The notes under the pieces: generated by a model | The model's database searches: none | Seen by the model: only the letters and a program-made list of their open reading frames with translations | Told to the model about the DNA's origin: nothing | Assembly: GCA_950022655.1 (NCBI GenBank) | Contig: OX465589.1 | Location: 29,985,970 to 30,049,969, forward strand | Reading direction: 5' to 3' | DNA length: 64,000 bases | Source: Alentia gelatinosa | Lineage: Eukaryota > Annelida > Polychaeta > Phyllodocida > Polynoidae | Made by a program: the position numbers and the translations under genes | Part shown: piece by piece, positions 48,115-58,853 of the stretch | Layout of the letters: each line of letters opens with the position of its first letter | Numbering within the stretch: position 1 is the stretch's first letter

Positions 48115-49678
48115 ATGCACGGATCTGGAATAAAAACCAGATCTCAGGCTGAACAGGAGAGTGAAGATGGGGAGGTAACTTCTCAACAAACTCTTCCGGC
48201 CCGGAATGACGACAAGTCTCCAAAACCAGAAGGAGGGGGTGAAACCCAGAAGTCTGGCAAGGAGAAATCTCGGAAGAGAACCGCCGCTCAGAATCTGAGT
48301 TCGACAGTCCTGAAGAGTTTCAGTCCGGCGGCCGACAGCCGACATGGCCCCGCAAGGGATCTGGAGGGACTCAGTAAAATTGGGTCTCAGACAGATAGTC
48401 CAGGAGAGTCTAGTACTCCCCGGAATAGGTCGGAAAATACCTTAAGAGTACCTTCCGATGAAGTTCCTGTAGGTTTCCTTGGACCTGAACTCTTAGCCGA
48501 GTTTGATAGGGAGAGGGAAGCCAGAGACATGTGTTGGGAACTAGAAGCTCGAACCCGTGAGATCGCCGAGAAGGTAGCCCAAAGGCACCATAACTTGGAA
48601 GAACTTTCGGTTCGCGAGATTGAGACTCTAGAGAAAATTGAGCGATTGGACCAACATGTACAATACATGAAGGACCAAGTTCGACTAGCGGAGACAGAAT
48701 CATCCCAACGGATGCCTATGTCACAAGCTGGCTGGAGTAATGTGAGAGATCATCTATATTCCCCACCAGGGAGAGTAGAAGATCCAGAGAAGACCCCTAA
48801 CAGTTTCATATCTGGAACAAAGGGTGTGAAGACTCCTTTGGTTAGCTTCCGGCTACCCTCTGAGTCAAGAATGGGTTCTCCGAGTTCCGAACGTACTAGT
48901 AAAGCTATAGCTGAACTAGGGTTCAACTCGTTCAACCAAGTCCGGGAACAAGATCGGATCTTTAACTTGTCAATGGCGAGAGCTGACAAGGTTCCGATGA
49001 TGCACCCAGAGAACGCAGCCAGAAAGAACGCTGTCATTCCAAAACCTTACGGGAAAAGGAATGGAGTGGGAACACTGGTTCGCAGGATTTTGTGAGGATA
49101 TACAATGTAATGGCTGGAATAAAGTCGATGCATTGCCATACCTCAAAAGAGCGTTGTGAGATGGACCCGGAGAAGCTGCACTTCACGCTTTTCGCCGTTC
49201 CGATGGTACGGAATGGGATGAGCTAGTGGAGGTAGCCTCATACTACTGTGGTCAGTTGGTAATGCTGAACCCCCGATCCACTTTTCTAAAGAGGATCCAG
49301 GGTAAAGAGGAGACAACTCGCGCCTATGGGCTAGCTTTGCAACAAATGATGTTAGAGGTTTACCCAGGGACGGGATTAGATTCTCCTGCGCTGCATGAAG
49401 ATCTACAAACTCAGTTTGTAAAAGGACTTCGAGATGATGACGTGAGAGCGGAAGTCATCTCTAAATGGGAGCCCGGTATGAACTTCATGCAGGTGTTGCG
49501 AATAGTAGATGCCTATGAACAACGGTGTATACTATTCGGAAAATATGCTAATCCAGGAAAAACTTCTCGGGTTAACATAGTGGGTTCTACTTGGTCACAA
49601 GTAGAGGAAGATACCTACGAGTGTCAGGAAGCAGAAATAGAGGATATACTCTCTAATGTCCGCTCCATGGTACTCTGA
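48115..49678 (+). pseudogene. Gypsy gag (matrix/capsid), frameshift and stop
   Basis: Starts at ATG 48115 with a charged, disordered N-terminus and a coiled coil at about residues 120-190. The frame ends at 49095. A shift near 49060 leads into the next frame with the capsid start MEWEHWFAGF, an in-frame TGA after LKRAL at about 49157, and then a continuous capsid segment (WDELVEVASYYCGQL, FVKGLRDDDVRAEV) to the stop at 49676-49678. No CCHC zinc knuckle follows. The family role is particle assembly. Confidence 0.8.
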
Positions 49679-49702
49679 AGAGGAGGTTTCCCCCCCCAGC
49701 AG

Positions 49703-51688
49703 ATGGTTAATGTCCTGATAGCTGGGGAAGGCGACTTACCATGTGGAGATGCACTCTTCGAGCCAGACCCAGAACTGTTTTCTAAAAAAGGAATACAGGC
49801 CTGGGATACCTTGATCGGAAGTGCCAGAGAAGGATCAATTCCTATAAGTAATCATACCTCCGGGTTGATTAAATTAAGGAAGGGTGATACATTAGGCTGG
49901 GTAACTCTAGCTCATGTAGATGGCCTAGTGGACTCCAGTCCACAGGGAATCACACCTATTCCCGTTTCCGAAATAACCGGGGAAGATGAACAATCTGAAC
50001 TGGGAAGGTCGGACTTAATAGGAAATGATTATGAAGAAGTGCGGGTTAGTGCTATCAATACAGGAACGGGATCCCTTCCAGTTCCAAGTCCATTGCACGA
50101 AACTCTGGAAACTTTAGTTCAGACGACAGACGCACTAAGCAGTGGGGAACGACATGAACTAAGGATTCTTTTGAAGATGGAGTCAATCTTTACTCGACCT
50201 GGAGATCCCTTGGGGAGAACGGATCGAGTAGAACACACGATTGACACTGAAGGTCATCAACCTTTCCGCCTTCCTTATCGACGGCTACCTCCGGTAAAAC
50301 GGGAAGCTTTAGAAGAGGAAGTAGGGAAAATGATGGACCAGAAAGTAATCATCCCCAGTGCAAGTCCTTGGGCTAGCCCGGTGGTAATGGTTACTAAAAA
50401 GGATGGTACTTGCCGATTCTGTATTGATTACAGAAAATTGAATGGTATCACCCGGAAGAATGCTTACCCAATACCCCGGATCGATGAGAGTCTCGACTCT
50501 CTGGGAGGGAACCAGTGGTTTTGTACTCTGGATCTCCAGTCTGGATATTGGCAAGTAAAGATGAACAGTGGCGATCAGTCTAAAACGGCGTTCACCACTC
50601 ATCAAGGGCTTTACGAGTTCACAGTAATGCCATTTGGCCTCTGTAACGCTCCCGCAACTTTCGAATCCATGATGGATCAGATGTTGCGGGGTCTACAGTG
50701 GAAAAAGTGTTTGGTTTATCTAGACGACATAATCATCTTCGGAAAGAATTATGTTGAATGTTTAGAAAACCTGAGAGAGGTATTTGAGCGGATTCAATCT
50801 TATGGGTTGAGGCTCAAACCTCAAAAATGCAAACTGTTTCGCAAATCTGTGGAATACTTGGGACGGATAGTTTCCGGAAATGGAATCCGGGCAGATCCTT
50901 CCAAGTTGGAGGTAGTGGCTAATTGGCCACGCCCCCAGAATATAAAAGACATAAGGTCTTTCCTAGGATTTTGTTCGTATTACCGCAACTTTATCCCGGG
51001 TTTTTCTGAAATTGCACACCCTATGCAACAGTATGTAGTACTAGATAAGCCAGGGAAGCAAAAAGAGATCCAATGGACTCCGGAAGCTGAACACGCTTTT
51101 CTGGGACTAAAAAGAAAGTTTATGGAGACCCCCGTGTTGAAATACCCTCTAGCCCAGGGTCAGTTCATTCTCGACACTGACGCTAGTAATAAGAGTATTG
51201 GAGCGGCTTTGTCTCAGATACAAGATGGTGTGGAAGTTCCAATAGCTTTTGCCAGCAACAGCTTAAGTAAAAGCCAGCGGAACTACTGTACTACTAAGAG
51301 GGAACTCTTAGTGGTTGTGGTGTATGTAAGAAAATATCGACACTTCTTAGCAGGTGGAAATTTCATCTTACGTACTGACCATTCTTCTCTCAAATGGCTC
51401 TTTAACTTTAAAGACGCCGAGGGAATGATTGGAAGATGGCTGGCAGCTCTCTCCGAATTCGGGTTGACTAACTGCCAGATTGAGCACCGGGCTGGAAAGT
51501 CACACATTAATGCGGATTGTCTCTCAAGGAGACCAGTGCGGAAATGTGGACGATCAGATTGCCGGGATTGTGGCGAGCATAGAGCAGTAATAGCTACTCT
51601 ACGTTCCCAGAAAGTGAAGCCGCCACTAAACTATCAGTGGACACTAGAACATATTAAGGAAAGTCAACAGGCTGTTCCGGTTAACTAA
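49703..51688 (+). pseudogene. Gypsy pol: reverse transcriptase and RNase H, protease missing
   Basis: 661 codons from ATG 49703. The first 80 or so residues resemble the linker after a protease (ISNHTSGLIKLRKGDTLGW), but no D-T/S-G protease site is present upstream. RT motifs: SPWASPVVMVTKKDG, CIDYRKLNGIT, TLDLQSGYWQVKM, MPFGLCNAPATFE, LVYLDDIIIFG (near 50720) and FLGFCSYYRNFI. RNase H: LDTDASNKSIGAALSQ (near 51175), RTDHSSLKWLF and HINADCLSR. The frame stops at 51688 and integrase continues in another frame. Confidence 0.9.
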
Positions 51689-51784
51689 ACTGATAGCTAA
51701 TGGACTCCATAGACCTACAGGACCCGAGATCTCGCCTGAAAACCGAGAATTTCGGAATCTATGTGGTCAATGGAAATAGCTAGA

Positions 51785-53351
51785 AGTCCGAGATGGGGTA
51801 CTATATCGATGGAGAACCACATTGCAACCACTTAAATGTGCTCTACAACTAGTGGTCCCTCGAGAATTACGATCCGGACTAATGACTCTATGTCATGAAC
51901 ATAGGAGTGCAGCTCATCTAGGAAGGAAAAGGACGGTAGCCAGAATAAGGCGTCATTACTACTGGCCTGGAATGGGTGCAGATATTCGAAGATGGGTATC
52001 TCGATGTTCCATATGTAGCAAAGTCAAACCCGGGGTAGGACTCGGAAAGATGCCGTTACAACAGGAACTGTTTGATGTCAGGTTTGCCAGAATCGCTCTA
52101 GATATCATATCTGGTATCGACGAGTCAGAGGAAGGAAATACCTGTATGATGGTGGTGATGGATTATTACACAAAATATGTGCAGATCTATCCCATGAAAA
52201 ATCACAAAGCTGCCACGTGTGCGGAAGCTTTAGTGAAAAACTGGATGTTGCCTTTTGGAACTCCGAGCGTACTACATTCCGACCAGGGAAGGGAATTTGA
52301 ATCCCAGATCTGGAAAGAAATGTGTAGGATACTCGAGATTAAAAAGACACATACGAATCCATATCGTCCCCAATCAGATGGTATGGTAGAGAGATTCAAC
52401 CGGACATTGATCCAGTGTCTTCGGACCCTGGTAGATGAAAATCGGAAGAATTGGGATGAATTAGCACCATTTATAGCTCACGCATACAATGGGACCATTC
52501 ATTCAAGCACGGGGTGTTCACCTAATTTACTCGTCTTTGCCGAGGAAATAGTAATGCCCGCTGACATAGTCTATGGGGTTCCTGGAATGTCTACGGATGA
52601 TCCTTGTCCCATAGGATTTGTCAAGAAACTCAGAGAACATTTTATAGAGGGATATTACCTCGCGAGACGGAATCTGACGAAAGCAGCAGAGTGGCAAAAG
52701 ACTGGACATGACGTCAATCTTAAACCACGTAAGTTCCGAGTAGGAGACCGGGTTGTACAATACCACACTCCGTTGGTAAATGTAAAACTCGCTCCTAACT
52801 GGGACGGACCATTCAGAATTGTTCAATTATTGTCAGAGATGACAGTAGTGATAGAAGACGAATGGTCAAGAAGGCATTATAAATCCCATGTAGCTCGTTT
52901 ACGACTATGGGAAGGAAAGCGCGAATGTTCCGACTTTGAAGTTTCACACCCTGCTACAAAGCGGGATGTGTCACTGAACACGGGTTCTACTGGGAAACCA
53001 GAGGGGTCCTGGGTTCAAAGAGCCGGGAAGCCGGGTGTCAAACCCCCGTCAATACGGCGGAGGCAGGCCCCGATAGGGAAGTCCCGGTCAAAGGTTACCG
53101 GGGTTCCGAGTGGGTGCTCGCCTACACGGCGAAAACCGGGACGTCCGCGGAAGGTAATTCCTACTTACGCCAACCTAAAAAGGGAAGTGTGGGTAGAAGA
53201 AAAACCTGACATGGAAAAGTCTAAATTTTCTACAAATCGAGCTGTGTATAATAAACATGGTTCGAGATGTAGAATGGAGTCTAAAATAGACTCAAAACCC
53301 CGCCACAGCTCTCGACTAAAATCGAAGGCTGTGGTTAGCTACAAAGAGTAG
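51785..53351 (+). pseudogene. Gypsy integrase with GPY/F module and AT-hook-like tail
   Basis: In another frame from RT. A TAG just upstream (about 51779) cuts off the extreme N-terminus. The HHCC zinc-binding domain is visible (HEHRSAAHLG...CSICSK). The catalytic core gives the DDE set: Asp in LDIISG, Asp in HSDQGREF, Glu in GMVERFNRTL. A GPY/F-like module (WDGPFRIVQLL) follows near 52800. The tail is unusually long and basic, with RRKPGRPRKV (near 53140), an AT-hook-like core. No chromodomain is seen. It joins element DNA into the host chromosome. Confidence 0.87.
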
Positions 53352-54172
53352 TGGTGCCGGGGTTGTCGAAAACACAACGAGAAGCAATGGTACGAAATGT
53401 AGATCGTTGATAGTCAGTGGCGTGTCAATTATACATGAATGTTGATCAAACAGTTACCTTAAAATCAGTCGTTATGTGCCGCAGCCCAGACGTTGCTCTA
53501 AGGGACCCCGTCGAGGACCCTCTAGAGGCTGCAGAATTGCCGAACGCTCTGAAAGGTCTGATCCATTTACATGGAAATTGAACAAGTCTCCCATTCTATC
53601 AACGAGATACACGACGGCGATAAGAAAATCCACACGTTAGAGAACTCGGGGTGGAGCTCAAAAAGGGGTTTCCCCGGGTTCCGGAACCTGTGCTGGGTGA
53701 TTGAAGGTGTGAACGAATCAAGTCGAGCGTAACGCTGACCTTTGGTTTCTTCACGCATGCGGTGTTGAGACGCTCAAGATGAGCCAGTCTCGACACGGTT
53801 GATTGGTTCGCGATAGCGAATCTAAGTCACTTAGGAGTATATAAGACCCTGTTTTTTCAGTAGTCTTCACTCTGTGATTGGAGTGGTGCCTAGCACCACA
53901 GGAGTCGGGCGGTAACAGCGAGGCGAGCTCCCCTCACCCCTGCCCGGATCCTCAGCTTCGGCTGAGCGGGGGGCAGATCTGGACGATGATGCTTTGCTCA
54001 TCGGGTCAGATGATGGTGATTTTGACCTGGAAGGGGACGAGTCTGAGGACTCTGTTCTTCTTGGGGAAACACCGGGAAGAAGTCCGAGGCGGCCCCGGCA
54101 GCTAAGGGTTCTTCTGGTGCCCGTCCGAAGACGAGCCCAGTGAAAACTGAGGCCTCTGACTCGGATGTGGTT
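53352..54172 (+). other. Region between integrase and the accessory ORF
   Basis: About 820 bases. The first 480 show no coding signal. From about 53914 an open frame without ATG encodes an acidic stretch (DLDDDALLIGSDD...), which breaks near 54070 and appears to continue in the frame of the downstream ORF. So the true N-terminus of that protein may begin here, either by splicing to a site such as the pyrimidine-rich tract ending AG at 53954-53955 or after a one-base lesion. Confidence 0.5.
53838..53872 (+). promoter_or_regulatory. Candidate internal TATA/Inr promoter of the accessory ORF
   Basis: TATATAAG at 53838-53845 lies 31 bases upstream of the A (53869) in TTCACTC, a fit to the initiator consensus. 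It sits about 300 bases before the accessory ORF. The sequence resemblance is good; activity is untested. Confidence 0.45.
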
Positions 54173-56989
54173 ATGGCCGAAGGTTCCGAATCGGAGCGCG
54201 ATACGCCAAGGCGAGGCCAAGCCCGCCCGCGTCGTCGCTCTCCAAGGAAGTCCTCCGAAGAGATGGATTCCAGGCATGAGGTTTCAACCCAGAGCCTGGA
54301 ACAAATGTTGGCTGGGATCCCAGATCCCAAAACGCGTGCCATAGTACAGTCAATGTACCAAAATTGGACTCCACCCGGAGTGGAGCTGGCGGAAGCCGGG
54401 ACCTTTTTGGCCCCGGGTCCGGTAGCAAAACCCGGAAGGTCTGAGGCTGGGACAGAGACGGCTATGGATTCGTCAGTTGGGGGCGACTCTGTAAAAGGGT
54501 CGTCCAGCAAAGGTGAGAAACCGGTGTCACAACCGGCTAAGCCCGCGCCGGGGAAGTCTGTCAGCAAGACTGAGGTGTCAAAACCTCAGGAGGCTGATAA
54601 GACTCAGCCGCAGCTTTCTAAACAGAACCGGAAGCGACTCCGTCGTGCAGCCCGAAAACGGGCTGAAGCGGAGTTAGAAAAGACAGGAGGTCAGCCGGAA
54701 TCGCATGACTCGGAGAAAGGGAAACCTCAAACCGGGAAGCGTGAGGAGTCGAAGGAGGCTGAGTCGAAAGGCTCGGACAAACCCACGGCGCAGGCTGGGC
54801 CTAGTGCAGCTGACGCTACACCGAGTACCTCAACAGGTGCTACGGGTGGCGGAGATGTCAAGTGTTGGGGAACGGAGATGGACAAGGCTAAACCCCTGGC
54901 CCAATCCAACCCCGACAATGATGACTGTGATTTCCAACCTGGCGTAAAGCGGGCTGGGAAGAGAACGGTAGCTAGACAGATACCCGCCTCTTTGCTGGGC
55001 AAGACTTACACTTGCCTGGAAGATCTTCGTCATGGGAACCGACATTACATCCCCGATGGTGTCGGTTTGGATGGAACCTCTGACGACGAGGAATGGCTAG
55101 TTGACGAGGGTTCTCCCAACGCCTGGTACATCGACCGGGTGAAAGGAGTGTCCCGAGTTAGCTGGCTGAAGTACGATGATCAGGTCAAAGACCGGATCGC
55201 GTACGCATGGCACAAGTTTGGAAACGGCAATCATTGTGTCTTTTTGAGTTGCCATGGGAGGGACAAGAAATTGTCACCGACCTACGCGACTGAAGGTCCT
55301 TACGCTAGGCACCTCGTAGAGGTACACTTAGCTGAGCGACCGTGGCTACAGTGCCTTGGCAAGAAGGGTGGTTCTTGTCAGGCCGGGTGTGCCAGTTCAA
55401 GGCGATCGTGTCTAGTCAGACACATTGCCCGGGAACACCGGACTGCTGGTGCTGCTGCTCGGGAACGGGTCATGAATCTGTGGCAGAGATTCGTTGACTT
55501 AGGTTCCGATGCTCAGAAAGGCAAACCGGAACCCGAGACTTGTGTGACAGAGGGTCGATTGTTTAAGATCGGATGGAAGAAGAATCCTGGCTGGTTCGGG
55601 AGTCTGATGCTATCCGCTTCAAAACATCGACAGATGTCAAAGGAGTCGAGGAAGAAACGGTCCCTTAGCCGGGAACCGTCTCAAAGGTCCTCGAAGGCTA
55701 AACGACGGGTCAAGAAGTTGTCATCGTCCTCGTCCAGCGAGACTGACACTTCTGAGCGATCCAGTCGGAAGCCGAATAAGAAATTGGCTCCTAGTAAGCA
55801 CACCATCGCTGACGTGGTGGAAGCTGCTTACCAGGTAGGGCCAAGGTTGTCTGGGGGATTGAAACTTCTCTCAGATCCGAGCGAAGGGAACGTTCGAATG
55901 GCTTCAAAAGCCCGCGGACCCGTGGAAAAACCAGCTGGGACTCGTCCTAGCTCAAGTCTCCCGGGAGTTTCCCCGCTTAACAGAGGTGCTACCCAAGCAC
56001 CCGGGAAAGTTGAGGATGAAGAGGCCTTTCCGGCACTCCCTCCACCAGCCAACCCGGTTGTTGAGGTAAAGAAGAGACCAACGACACAACCACCCATTGC
56101 GTCGAAGGGGACTTCTTCTCCCTGTGCGATGTCGGTTGAATACGTCCAAAGGGCGGATCAGCTAGAGTCGCATATAGGTGGCACCTTGGAGGGCCGTGTC
56201 CGAACGGGCGCTCAGTCCCTCCATGAAGGCCTCGTTAAGGACCTAGCCCGATTCGAGGTAAGAGAAGCCACGAAAGGCCTGGCTAAACAGTACGCGTTGG
56301 ACTTAGAGGACGTGCATATTGCGAAAACCATGGCCCAGTTGAGGTTTGCCCGGGCAGAAGCCCAGACCCATCGCCAAGATGAACGTTGTCTTCGGCACTT
56401 GGGTATGTCGCTCTATGACATCGGTGACGACCCGCAAGCCCTTGAGGAAGCGTGGTTGGCCCGACAAAGGAGCCGGGGAAGATTTCTTCAGTTCACCACG
56501 GAAGAATCAAACCCGACACGTCAGCAACTCGCTGGCATGTTGGGATGGTCATCCGTGGAAGAAACTTCCCACCAGGACACTACATCCATAGCGGCTCAGC
56601 CCATGGATGTCAGTGTAGACACTCTACTGTCAGGACCCGGTCAGACCCAACAGGATCAGACTGAAGTCCTACAGTCGAGGAGGCCTCCCGTCATGACACG
56701 GGCTGAGAAATCAGCAAAGCCTTCCAAGGCTAAGCCGATAGATCAGCCCGAGGAACCAAGTGGGGCACTGGGGATGAATGCCAACATCATCCCGTTGGAG
56801 TCTGGAATCTTTTTAGATACCGGACCAACCTCTCTACAGCAGTTGATGTCTCAGTTGCAGCCTACGTCTGCGCTGAGTCCACTGCGACCGGAGAGGACCG
56901 CCCTGGCAACGTCGGTTCCACCGACGGCTAGTGCACCAAGCCAGTCGGAACTTCTCGACCTCAGGATATCCTCTGACGAGGATATTTAG
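54173..56989 (+). CDS. Large accessory ORF of the Gypsy element, C2H2-like fingers, unknown function
   Basis: 938 codons from ATG 54173 (gttATGG). The frame is open further 5', so the start may be earlier. Visible features: acidic/Ser N-terminus; Arg-rich patch near residues 10-25; a Lys/Arg helix near 149-173 (KQNRKRLRRAARKRAEAEL); two C2H2-like fingers at about 355-422, each ending R-H-x4-H (ARHLVEVH and VRHIAREH); an SR/basic tract at about 490-545; Pro-rich linker; a helical charged segment (ARFEVREATKGLAKQYALDL...); and a Ser/Gln-rich acidic tail. There is no signal peptide, membrane segment or fusion peptide, so it is not an envelope gene despite its place. The composition suggests a nuclear, nucleic-acid-binding protein. 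I do not recognise the family. Confidence 0.7.
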   Translation: MAEGSESERDTPRRGQARPRRRSPRKSSEEMDSRHEVSTQSLEQMLAGIPDPKTRAIVQSMYQNWTPPGVELAEAGTFLAPGPVAKPGRSEAGTETAMDSSVGGDSVKGSSSKGEKPVSQPAKPAPGKSVSKTEVSKPQEADKTQPQLSKQNRKRLRRAARKRAEAELEKTGGQPESHDSEKGKPQTGKREESKEAESKGSDKPTAQAGPSAADATPSTSTGATGGGDVKCWGTEMDKAKPLAQSNPDNDDCDFQPGVKRAGKRTVARQIPASLLGKTYTCLEDLRHGNRHYIPDGVGLDGTSDDEEWLVDEGSPNAWYIDRVKGVSRVSWLKYDDQVKDRIAYAWHKFGNGNHCVFLSCHGRDKKLSPTYATEGPYARHLVEVHLAERPWLQCLGKKGGSCQAGCASSRRSCLVRHIAREHRTAGAAARERVMNLWQRFVDLGSDAQKGKPEPETCVTEGRLFKIGWKKNPGWFGSLMLSASKHRQMSKESRKKRSLSREPSQRSSKAKRRVKKLSSSSSSETDTSERSSRKPNKKLAPSKHTIADVVEAAYQVGPRLSGGLKLLSDPSEGNVRMASKARGPVEKPAGTRPSSSLPGVSPLNRGATQAPGKVEDEEAFPALPPPANPVVEVKKRPTTQPPIASKGTSSPCAMSVEYVQRADQLESHIGGTLEGRVRTGAQSLHEGLVKDLARFEVREATKGLAKQYALDLEDVHIAKTMAQLRFARAEAQTHRQDERCLRHLGMSLYDIGDDPQALEEAWLARQRSRGRFLQFTTEESNPTRQQLAGMLGWSSVEETSHQDTTSIAAQPMDVSVDTLLSGPGQTQQDQTEVLQSRRPPVMTRAEKSAKPSKAKPIDQPEEPSGALGMNANIIPLESGIFLDTGPTSLQQLMSQLQPTSALSPLRPERTALATSVPPTASAPSQSELLDLRISSDEDI

Positions 56990-58316
56990 GGGTTGACAAT
57001 GACCGACTCGGCTGGTGCCTAACAAGCCGGGAAGACGCCGTCTAAACTCGGAACCGGCAGAGCCAACAACTCTCCTGGATCCGAAGTCAGACGGGTATGG
57101 GAAGTCCCGGGGAAGAAAATTTTTTTCCGACCTAGCTACTTCCAGAATGTGGCCTCCTAGCCAGAATTCTGCACTTTCTCAGCGAACCGCAAGGATCGCT
57201 GGGAGGGGTGGAGGGAAAGTTAGGAGTAACCAATGATAAGCGATCCTGGGTTAGGGCTGGGGAAAGTCAGTAAAATGACTTCTCTAAGGCACAACCCTGG
57301 TTTCAGACACCTGAAGGTTCTCTCGATGGTCAGGCCCGTGATAGGCCCCCATCACGAAAACCTCCGGCCTGTGGTGTGGATACTGTCCCCACTAGTACTT
57401 GGTACCGGGTAAGGAAGATTATGCCTTTCGGGTATAGATCTGACTTACCAGGTCTGTGTCGGAACTGAGTTCATCGACTCGATAGTGAGATAGTAGGCGT
57501 AATCCCTGCTCTGTTGGATTACGCCGACTATTTCTACCTTGGGTCGGTGATCGTAAGTTCTGAATCCGGCTTAGAATAGGGGCCTTAATTGGTACTCGAT
57601 TCGAGCCGAGAAAAAGATATGCCAGTATAGCTGGAGTCAAAATGAAAGAACACTGATACCACACACTCTTACCAGGTGGATGGAGAATTGTTTTGCCTTT
57701 TTGGCCGTTATTTCCGTATTCGGAAACTTTCAACACGGAAGGTGTTTAGCGAGGCTAACCCTTCTCTACATATGGATGTCTTCCAAACTGGAGAACAGTG
57801 GGAAGCCCAGCACCCGTCGGCATCCGGCTGAATGTAGTAGGTCTGCTACGCCGATGGGCCAGCTGGGCTAGATACTCTAAGATGAGAAAAGGAACGACGC
57901 TTCACTCGCCGGGAGCCAACAGAGGACTTCAACAAGATCCGGAACAGCTGGAGGCAGAGTGCTCGACAGGCCGGGCTGACCACCTGTAGGTCCCCGACTG
58001 TCGAGTCTTCCCTGCCCAACGCTCAAGAATACGCTCCCCGGCTCAAGATGGGTGAATATCACATTTATTCAAGGTGCTAGTGAGGCTAGTCCTTCATTCT
58101 TCAAATGTCGTTTCCTCTTTCCTAAATGTCATATCTTCCATATCTTTAATAATTTCTCCATCTTACAATTCCACCTTTTTCACTTATACGTTGCTATCAG
58201 TGAATTCTTGTGAACACCAGGAAGCTAGAGAGTAGACCAAGAACTGCTGGATATATGTTGTAATTTTTAATTGGGTAGTCCCTTAGCAGCAAAATGGCTG
58301 CCTTGGTTCCCCCCTT
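56990..58316 (+). other. 3' non-coding region of the Gypsy element
   Basis: About 1.3 kb with no sustained reading frame. A word like GAGGCTAACCCTTC recurs at about 57750 and 58081 in diverged form. Otherwise nothing is recognised. Confidence 0.6.
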
Positions 58317-58337
58317 AGTAAAAACTGGGAGGGGTAA
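58317..58337 (+). other. Polypurine tract
   Basis: Purine-rich 'aaaaactgggaggggtaa' directly before LTR2, the expected plus-strand primer. Confidence 0.7.
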
Positions 58338-58853
58338 TGTAGTGGGATGGGAATCCAGCAGTGTTCGTTTGTTTCACGGAAGGTGGCGCGATATGCCGAT
58401 CCTTACTGTGTAGTGATTCCGGGCAACGCCGCACACGAGAGTGGCGCAGCGGAGACCGGGATTACGTAACGCTTAGTATATATACTCAGCGTTCACAGTA
58501 GGTCGACAGGCTGTCCTCGCGCGTCCCTTCTACGGAACGGATCCTTGGGCCCTCACTTTGCAGGCGGGTTCTTGTAACCTTCCTGGTGGTTAGGCGAATC
58601 CTCCGGATTAGCCTATCCAGCGTTACCTAGCACCCATGTGTTAGGGTACTGTACTTGTGAGGAAGATCTTCCAGATCTTTCCAGGAAGTAAGTGATTAAT
58701 AAACATCCCTGTTTATTAAATGACGTTGTTGTGTTGTGTGTGATTAGGTCTGTGCAAACTAACCGAAAACCGAACCAACCTACGGGATCCTGCCTGGAAC
58801 TAGCGTTCCGGATTGGGGTAATCCAACCTGCTAGACAGGCAGCGACCACCACA
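58338..58853 (+). repeat. 3' LTR
   Basis: 516 bp, partner of 47556-48060. It contains an extra 27-bp segment that folds as TAGGCGAATCC/GGATTAGCCTA, and lacks the GTAAGT-containing hairpin of LTR1. Confidence 0.93.

Larger units (their letters stand above)
47556..58853 (+). mobile_element. Gypsy-type LTR retrotransposon (11.3 kb) with accessory ORF
   Basis: Two LTRs (505 and 516 bp) start TGTAGTGG and end CCACCACA. The flanking TTTG (47552-47555 and 58854-58857) is a 4-bp target duplication inside the array word 'catatttgcatc'. A primer-binding site follows LTR1 and a purine tract precedes LTR2. Order: gag, RT-RNase H, integrase, then a long extra ORF. RT before integrase identifies the Gypsy order. 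Nucleocapsid and protease are not recognisable, and gag and pol carry shifts and stops, so this is a defective copy. Confidence 0.92.

Noticed and set aside
54140..56989. Envelope gene in the Gypsy element
   Set aside because: No signal peptide, transmembrane segment, furin-type site or fusion peptide; the composition is that of a soluble nuclear protein.
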